This document shows, piece after piece, positions 57,430 to 64,000 of a stretch of DNA of 64,000 nucleotides; within the stretch, counting starts at the first letter, position 1; each line of letters begins with the position of its first letter. The stretch is from the NCBI GenBank assembly GCA_028015205.1, contig CM051513.1, positions 50,046,341 to 50,110,340 on the forward strand. The letters are read 5' to 3'. The DNA is from Mytilisepta virgata (Eukaryota > Mollusca > Bivalvia > Mytilida > Mytilidae). The translations under genes were made by a program, and so were the position numbers. The notes beneath the pieces were generated by a model that was not told the origin of the DNA, did not search any database, and saw nothing but the letters and a program-made list of their open reading frames with translations.

Positions 57430-59270
57430 GCAAAATATTAAATAGGGAAAATTGCGTTAAATAAATGACCAATTGTTATTTTTCCATCAAGAGGTTATTG
57501 GGGAAAGAAGTTTTGGTCATAGAGGAAGTGGCGATACCGGTATAATTAAACTGTTTTTTTTTTTCTCAATCAGTATGCCAGTGGGGGCATATCTTCTTTG
57601 AAAAATGAAAAATTTGGAAATCCTATGTTTGTTAGCTTTGTTGTAGCAATTGACAAAATACTTATATGATAGGAGACAGATAAAGCTAATTGGACAAACG
57701 AAGGTTCATGTGTCGGTTTACCGTTCTTCTTACACTCCAGGAGTTTGTATCTGTTTTCTTACAGGACCTCTTTATGGATGGTCCTCTTGTATACATGTAT
57801 TACATTTAATTGTAAACTGTCATTTTTAGAAGCAAAAACATGGCAAGTCGAAACTTGATTTTACAAATTAGCTTTAATATTTTATATATTTTTCATGTTT
57901 AGGTATTAGAGTTTTACTAGTATTAAAATGATAACTGGAAACTCTCAAAATGACAGAAAACAGGAAACAAACATAAACTGTCTTTTTCATTGATTTTTCA
58001 TCTACTGGTTCAATTATTTAATGAGTTGATCTGATTTCTGTATTAGTTTCGTTTCATGATTGATGTAACGTGAGAGTTGAATAACTATGGTCTAACAAAA
58101 CAAATACATAAACAAATCTAACGTTAACAAGCGATCCATGCTAATTATTCAGATTTTGTCATTGAAGTATCATAAAAGGAGTCACAGTCAGTATAATAAA
58201 GCCCAACAATTATTATTATATAGAATGATCTATGGAAATATATTATGAACACTTTTTTAAATGATGTAAGGCCCACTGTGCTCTAGGAAAACCTAAGCAA
58301 TTGTTGTAAATCTGATGTTGTATAACAATTACATGTTTTTAAAAAGTACTCTCTGAATATTTTAGCTACAACATGTGAAAACAGGTGATGATAGTGGTGC
58401 TTATTGCCCTTTTAGACAACAAATTATATTCAAGCATAACTCTGACTGACAATCACAAAAGTACTTATTCAGGCAACACCATAGGGAAGCGGAATAGAGA
58501 AAGGGGAGGTTTGGGTACCCATAAACCGGTTCAACCCTACCACTAACTGTGAGTTAATGTCGGTACCAAGTCCGGCTATTCCGATTTCCTATAGTTATTA
58601 ATGTATGTTTGTTGTCTACTATATGTTTGTTGTTTGGGTGTTCCGCTTGGTGCGTGATGCATTGGTGTTCCCAGTCATTGTAAGAATTACCTGTCATCTC
58701 TTTTATACAATGTTGAGACAAGACAGAGATATCAAGTTTGGTTCCTCACAAAGGAAGGCACTCCATCATTTTACAAAATGTGCATTAGTCTTTAATTTTA
58801 TATGAAATATAAACAATAAATATATATTTTTTTATATTAGGTTTGATGTCCTTAATATAATAATTATCACATCTATCAGTAAAAGTACTTACACACAACG
58901 AGAATCTTCTGCATCATGTTAATAACAGACATCCATTCTTTGTTTTCATCAGAATTCATATGTGTACACACAAACATAGCACTATATAACAGGCCACATG
59001 TTATACATAATTTACTGATAAAAGGTGATATCTGATACCCATAGCATGTTTTCCTGCTGATAATGTCATGCTGCTTAATTGGACGAAGGTGATATCTGCA
59101 ACATATCACTTTCTTCTATATGTTTTATTTGAAATGCATCCCATTTCGAAAGGTAAAAGGTGACATATCAAGATAGCTCCTTTTACTTCTGATCAGATAT
59201 GAAGAGCCCATAATTCTTGATAAAGGTAAAAGATGACATATCTATATAGCCCCTTCTACCTTGGTAATAA
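57430..59270. other. 5' flank and subterminal region of the 12.6-kb element
   Basis: No gene is seen. It would contain the promoter of the minus-strand genes. From about 59150 onward, copies of the subterminal motif ATAGCMCCTTTTACCT appear (59173, 59246). Confidence 0.45.
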
Positions 59271-59274
59271 ATAT

Positions 59275-59880
59275 GAAACCCAATTCATTTAAAGGGACAT
59301 CCTTGACGGGCTTCCGCTACATAGATGATGTCTTATCACTCAACAGTTCACGTTTTGGGAATTTCTTACATCTCGTCTATCCCAATGAGCTCGAAATTAA
59401 GGATACAACAGACAGTGCCAAGTCTGCATCTTATCTTGACCTTCACCTCGAAATTGACACCAGAGTAAAGTTTTAAATATAAAACTTTACGACAAACGGG
59501 ATGACTTGACTTTCCAATCGTCAACTTCCCATTTTTGAGCGGCAATATTCCAGAAGCGCCGGCGTATGGAGTATATATTTCACAACTCATACGTTATTCC
59601 AGAGCTTGTGACATATACATTGACTTCCTGGACAGAGCCCGGGGGTACGTTGCTCCTAAGCTGAAGTCATCCTTATTAAAGTTTTATGGGCGTCATCATG
59701 ACTTGGCTGACAGGTATGTAAAACCGTTTCCCAGATGACAATGGACCTGTTCCATTGATATTATCCCCTCCTCATATCGGATTTGACATGGCGGGTGTCC
59801 CGCAAGAAGCAGAGTGCTTATTCTTCCGGAGCACCTGAGTCTACCCCCGGTTTTTTGGTGGGGTCCATGTTGTTCATATG
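59275..59880 (+). pseudogene. Second Penelope-like RT fragment, diverged
   Basis: FRYIDDVLSLNSSRFGNFLH, KSASYLDLHLEID, then after an indel near 59475 DDLTFPIVNF (again shifted) and SGNIPEAPAYGVYISQLIRY up to FYGRHHDLADRY. These match the copy at 54.9-55.8 kb residue block by residue block, but with several frame breaks. The 3' non-coding tail (GGAGCACCTGAGTCTACCCC) is also recognisable. Confidence 0.7.
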
Positions 59881-60207
59881 TTTTTAGTTTTTAATTGTAG
59901 TGCATGTATTAATTGTTTTGGTCTTGTCTTCGTTGTTCTCCGGAATTTGTCAGTTGTTACGATTTTTCTCTCTTTCGAATATCTCTTTGGTATTTCTTGA
60001 CTTTACTTAACATGGCACTTTCTCCCTATTAATTTTATTATATAGCACCTTTTACCTTAGTTATAACCAACACTTAATAAGATGTCACAATATACTTTTA
60101 GCTATATCTTCAAAAATATTTGGAACTCAATAACGAAATTTTCACACAATATGTGATTGACCAAGGATATTCTTTTTGACCAAAAAACTCATGTTTTACA
60201 AAATATG

Positions 60208-60237
60208 GAGATAGCACCTTTTTCCGATAACCCCTCG
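60208..60237. repeat. Right 30-bp terminal inverted repeat
   Basis: Begins GAGATAGCACC and ends CCGATAACCCCTCG, followed by the ATTT duplication. Confidence 0.9.
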
Positions 60238-60578
60238 ATTTGATTTTCTTAAATTTACCTAGGGAAGAAAGGTTCAAAAGGGAACATATGATTTTAGTAA
60301 GTGTGATTCCTGATAAGAAACCTGAACCTCCAACAAATATTTTTTTCTACCCTTAGTTAAAGAACTGAAAACAACTTGGTCTACAGGATCTTTGTTGTAT
60401 TCGTTTAAGTCCCAAGAAAACTTGAAATGCTTTAAGCATGCACTTCTGTATGTTGGATGTGATGTGCCAGCTAGTAGAAAAATTTGTGGATTTCTTGGTC
60501 ATTCCACTACCATGGAATGCAATAAATGTCAAAAGGAATTTCCTGGAATGGTTGGAGAGAAAAACTATCATAATATGC

Positions 60579-61345
60579 ATATCTTCCGACTAATACTTTA
60601 CCCTTGAATTGTCCTCAGACTCATACTTATCCAAGAACTAATACTTTACCCTTGAATTGTTCTCAGACTTATTCTTATCCTCGAACTAATTCTTAACCCA
60701 TGAATTATCCTCGGATGTATACTTATCCTAAAACTAATATTAAATATCAGACATACTTATCGTTAGAAAAATACTTAACCTTCAATTATTTATCCTCAAA
60801 GTAACATTAAACCTTTTAATTGTTCGCGGACTTATACTTATCCTCGGATAAATTCTAAACCCATGAGTTGGAGAGAAAAACTATCATAACATGCATATCT
60901 TCAGACTAATACTTTACCCTTGAATTGTCCTCAGACTCATACTTATCCAAGAACTAATACTTTACCCTTGAATTGTCCTCAGACTTATACTTATCCTCGA
61001 GCTAATTATCGTTAGAATAATACTTAACCTTCAATTATTTATCCTCAAAGTAACATCAAACCTTTTCATTGTTCGCAGACTTATACTTATCCTCGGATAA
61101 ATTCTAAACCCATGAGTTGTCTCCAGACTTATACTTATCCTTAACCTATACTAACCCTAACTCTAACCCTAACCTTAAGAATTATCCTTAACCAGTGAAT
61201 TGTCCTCAGATATCTACTTATCCTCAGACAAAAAAAACCCTTGATTTTTTTTAGAAGTATACTTATCCTCAGACTTATACTTATCCTATGAATTGACGTC
61301 AGATATTTATTGATATAATTCAATTATCCTCCGACTTATACCTAA
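60579..61345. repeat. Irregular tandem array, TCAGACTTATACTTATCC type
   Basis: Short units built from TCCTCAGACTTATACTTATCC-like and GAACTAATACTTTACCC-like phrases. At a higher level, a block of 313 bp is duplicated. The copy at about 60866-60886 (GTTGGAGAGAAAAACTATCA) repeats the last codons of the transposase piece at 60553-60573. Confidence 0.75.
61144..61173. repeat. Short interstitial telomeric stretch
   Basis: Degenerate CCCTAA units (TAACCCTAACTCTAACCC..) inside the array; the complement is TTAGGG. Confidence 0.7.
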
Positions 61346-62080
61346 CTATTGTCCTCATACATATGTATGTTCAATTTAATTTTAATAGATTAGATTTAAC
61401 TGCATAAAAGATGATCAAGATAATCGATTTCATAAGATGTTAAATGATGCCACTCCAATTATACATAATTGTCTTTCTTCTAAACGATTTGTACATTAAT
61501 TTCTCTTTATGTAATTACATCATGCAGTACTCGTGGCTATAATATCTGTCAGGATCAAATAATTGAAAATGGTATATGAGGTCATTTTAAATGTATTTAT
61601 TAATCAGTTTATTAATAAACTGGCAAGCATATCCTACCCTATCACTTTTCTTAAACATATCCTTATATGCATTTTTTCGTATTTATTCTTATCCAACAGG
61701 TCTTAATTATCAAAAAAAAAGAGTATTTGAATTTTGTGTCATTTAGTCTAGGAAACATTTTTTGTACGTTTACTCACATCTCAAATGATCTATACCAACT
61801 GAAATATCAATCTTGTCATCAAATCGTTTTAACATCTTATTTCTAAAATACGGATGTCCTAAAATCAGCTAACAATGAATCACTGCTGTAAGATTTTTTA
61901 ATTTAACGTTTTTGAAAAAAGCGCCTACCTTCTTGCATCCTATTCTTGATATCCTAGACCAAAATGACCATGACCAACACATACTCGTCCTTAAGTAGAG
62001 AATCCGCAGCTCCGCCTATTAAGAATCCTAGCAACGCCTCTTCTGGATCACATGACTACATTTTGACATTGACGAGTTGC
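61346..62080. other. Non-coding stretch
   Basis: AT-rich; nothing supported. Confidence 0.4.
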
Positions 62081-62170
62081 AACTCAGTTGCAACTAGTAA
62101 AAACCCCCTAACCCTAACCCAACTCAGTTGCAACTAGTAAAAACCCGCTAACCCTAACCCTAACCCTTTA
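62080..62170. repeat. Duplicated block with interstitial telomeric repeats
   Basis: ACTCAGTTGCAACTAGTAAA followed by AACCC.CTAACCCTAACCC occurs twice in succession (about 62084-62121 and 62124-62168). The second copy has three CCCTAA units. Confidence 0.8.
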
Positions 62171-62619
62171 ATATTGATTCATTTGTCACCACAAAGCGTG
62201 TTTATACAAAGAGTGTATAGTTTATTGTATACTATGATATCTAGCTTGGTTCTGAAATATTCAATCAAATAAATTACCATAAATCTCATGGCAAACAATA
62301 AAAAAAATATGTAAATGTATATTACAATATTACAAAATGTAAAGCATTATAAAGCATATACACATCAAAATGAGATATACAAGAAATAAATTATTTCTAA
62401 AATCATCCTTTGATTTTGATTCATTTGTTAATTACAAAGCTTCTTGAAACAACAATTAAACAAACGATACATGCTTTATATATACTTTAGACAGATCTGA
62501 TTATTCCAAAATAATGTTGTTTACTGTAATAGTACTGTGTAAGTATTGAAAGTTACTGTAGAATACTGCACAGTTCTTGACTGTCCTAAATCACCCCTTT
62601 CACCCTTCAATTGTGTCAA

Positions 62620-63519
62620 TTACTTCGATTTGCAAACACTGTGTACCTTGTTGTAGACTTTATTTTCCCATTCTGTGGATTCGTCCCGATATCCGTTCTT
62701 CACTCCTTGGTTGTATATGGTTTCTTTAACATATTTGTTTCGTTTGTAGTTTAATTTCTGGCACATTTCCACGATGAATGCTGCCCCTTTTCTAACCCTT
62801 TTCCATTCCGTTCTTTTCTTCTTCGTTACCGGGTTGACGCACAAGTCACTACTTTGCCTTTTCGGTTCGGATTTTTCTGTTTCTACCGTTTTCTCTGTAG
62901 GTATGATCTGCTCATCGCTCGGTCTTATCTCAGTAAATGTTTTTTTTTTATTGCCACTATTTTCTTCCTTTCTGAAACTAGAGTAATAGGTGGTTTGATC
63001 ACTGTCAATTATCATTTTTTGTTCAGTACCAGTATGCAATGGTGGTACACATAACTGAGCAGGAGAAACAGTTACATTTGGGGATGATGACATAGACGGA
63101 ATTCCAAAATCAGATACTTCAATGCTGTAATCGTCTGGTATTTGAAATATCCTAAATATGTTTTGATTTTCATCAATAGACTGTATTGTTGTGGGCTTGT
63201 TTTGTGTCTCCTCAGTAGGTTGCATTTTTTTAGGACTTTGCGGATGCATGTTTAAAGTAAATACTGCACTACTTATTATGTTTTTTCAATTTCAGCCTTG
63301 TGATTGCCTTTACTTTCTTCAAACCCTTTTTTGTTATTTTAAATCTATTGGTCAGTTTTATTTTCCAAATTAGAAAGTTTACTTCTGCCATCACTAACCT
63401 CTCTCTGCATTTCTTTAGTCTTTTTTTTCATAATCCTCTCTCTGTATCTTTTGTTCTTGTTTAACTTTTTCAATTTTTTTCAAACTTGTCATTCAGTTTC
63501 TTTTCTAAGTCCTCAATGG
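62620..63519 (-). pseudogene. Unidentified protein with N-terminal coiled coil and basic C-terminus
   Basis: A clean 209-codon frame (63249-62620) starts at MHPQSPKKMQPTEETQ and ends EWENKVYNKVHSVCKSK. The C-terminal part is basic and helical (KKKRTEWKRVRKGAAFIVEM, KLNYKRNKYVKETIYNQG). Upstream on minus, broken frames give a coiled coil (STIEDLEKKLNDKFEKN, REVSDGRSKLSNLENKTDQ) up to about 63519, suggesting a longer original protein. I do not recognise it. It lies inside insertion 3, so it is probably the product of that mobile element. Confidence 0.5.
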
Positions 63520-64000
63520 TGGATTTGAAAGATCATTATGGCCAGAAAGAAAAAATCAAACTCATCGGGAAGAATGTAAACTTATTCTAGAAAGTACTAT
63601 TAAGGGAAACAAATTGCAGTTAGAAAAGCAATTTGGTACAAGATATTCAATGCCTTCTAGAACTGCCATATTTTGATCCTGTGTGTATGACTCCGATAGA
63701 TCCTATGCACAACTTGTTTCTGTGTACTGCAAAGCATATGTTTAAGATTTGGAAAAAAAGGACTTTTAGATGATTATTGAGAATAAGATCCTGCTATTTA
63801 GATGCCAATCAGATGTCGGGGAGCTGACTAAAAAGATATCTACTTCAATGGGATCTTTCAATGCAGATCAGCTTAAGAGCTGGACAATTTTGTTTTCAAT
63901 TTATGCTTTGAAAGGAATATTACCTCACGAACACTTAGAATGCTGGAGGAAATTTGTACTAGCATGTAGGAGATGTTGCTCAATATATTTATCTGTTGGA

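Larger units (their letters stand above)
47671..60237 (-). mobile_element. Insertion 2: 12.6-kb TIR transposon with 4-bp target duplication
   Basis: The first 30 bases (from CGAGGGGTTATCGG) are repeated as an exact reverse complement at 60208-60237. ATTT flanks both sides (47667-47670 and 60238-60241). Joining the outer flanks and dropping one ATTT gives an uninterrupted frame GAIYLIFLNLPREERF in the disrupted gene. Genes on minus are the acidic repeat protein, the OTU-domain frame and the GGQNRN DDE-like protein. Subterminal copies of ATAGCMCCTTTTACCT lie near both ends. A 4-bp duplication is what the Sola superfamily is known for, but I cannot confirm membership. Confidence 0.85.
60579..63519. 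mobile_element. Insertion 3 in the transposase gene, composite
   Basis: About 2.9 kb between EKNY and GFERSLW of the transposase gene. It holds a tandem array, two interstitial telomeric stretches and a minus-strand gene fragment. Ends and target duplication are not resolved, so it may be more than one event. Confidence 0.55.
45665..64000 (+). pseudogene. Second tnp2-like transposase gene, split into four pieces
   Basis: The pieces on plus are 45665-45961, 47428-47670, 60238-60578 and 63520-64000 (running off the window). They read in order: acidic N-terminus and a CSHKECPNHKML cysteine motif; CERWRFREQRDNILQDVYDG and LNVDWFQPYKYTNYSIGAIY; LNLPREERFKREHMILVSVI, then CDVPASRKICGFLGH and CNKCQKEFPG; FERSLWPERKNQ, LPYFDPVCMT, PIDPMHNLFLCTAKHM and ALKGILPHEHLECWRKFV. 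This is the continuous order of the animal 'transposase domain' family, similar in kind to the copy at 25.6 kb. The three gaps are insertions. Small stops (about 45821, 45850, 60355) and frameshifts show it was dying or dead before or after them. Confidence 0.75.

Noticed and set aside
60579..61345. CRISPR-like array
   Set aside because: Units are irregular, with no constant repeat/unique spacer pattern, and the DNA is clearly eukaryotic.
61144..62170. True chromosome end
   Set aside because: Telomeric units are few and degenerate, and unique transposase coding sequence continues beyond them to the window end.

Overview
The window reads as AT-rich nuclear DNA of an animal, most likely a bivalve mollusc and plausibly a mytilid mussel. 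There are no bacterial operons or ribosome binding sites. Coding stretches are short exons with GT..AG boundaries, and tRNA-derived SINEs, Tc1-like miniature elements, a Ngaro/DIRS-type retroelement, non-LTR, Penelope-like and Ty3-like fragments and TTAGGG-type telomeric motifs are all present. The bivalve assignment rests on remembered resemblance of several dispersed repeats and of the Penelope-like reverse transcriptase, not on a search. I see no intact cellular gene; nearly everything is mobile DNA or the remains of it.

Layout. 1-1.0 kb: last exon of an unrecognised SAP-like protein. 1.8-3.9 kb: a 5'-truncated non-LTR element (minus) abutting a Penelope-like fragment (plus). 4.3-11.2 kb: a near-complete Ngaro-like element on minus (gag, RT-RNase H, tyrosine recombinase) between 59-bp direct repeats, with splice-acceptor-like sequences before its reading frames. 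11.2-14.6 kb: two related ORF1-type genes head to head, one with an SGNH esterase domain. 15.4-21.7 kb: a decayed multi-exon gene on plus whose exons, joined by phase-matched introns, spell out a tyrosine-recombinase core. 23.3-24.6 kb: SINE and MITE copies. 24.7-30.4 kb: a SWIM fragment, a transposase of the tnp2-like 'transposase domain' type, and directly downstream a five-exon DUF4806-like gene split by a SINE. 30.4-36.3 kb: GIY-YIG-like fragments, a 47-48-bp minisatellite, and a Ty3-like gag-protease remnant with a 3' LTR. 38.4-40.5 kb: nested tandem repeats. 40.5-45.5 kb: exons of two unidentified minus-strand genes.

45.6-64.0 kb is a nest. A second tnp2-like transposase gene on plus is split into four pieces. 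One interruption, 47671-60237, is a 12,567-bp element with perfect 30-bp terminal inverted repeats and a 4-bp target duplication (ATTT). Removing it restores the host reading frame exactly. It carries, on minus, an acidic protein with eleven 18-residue repeats, an OTU-type cysteine protease domain and a DDE-like protein with a GGQNRN motif. It was itself invaded by a SINE, Penelope-like copies and several tandem repeats. I regard this element, and the spliced tyrosine-recombinase gene at 15-21 kb, as the best candidates for something poorly described.

How the parts work together: coding fragments that share a strand and abut (gag/RT/recombinase; transposase/DUF4806; acidic protein/OTU/DDE protein) look like gene sets of individual transposons. 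Almost all carry stops, indels or insertions, so activity would have to come from copies elsewhere.
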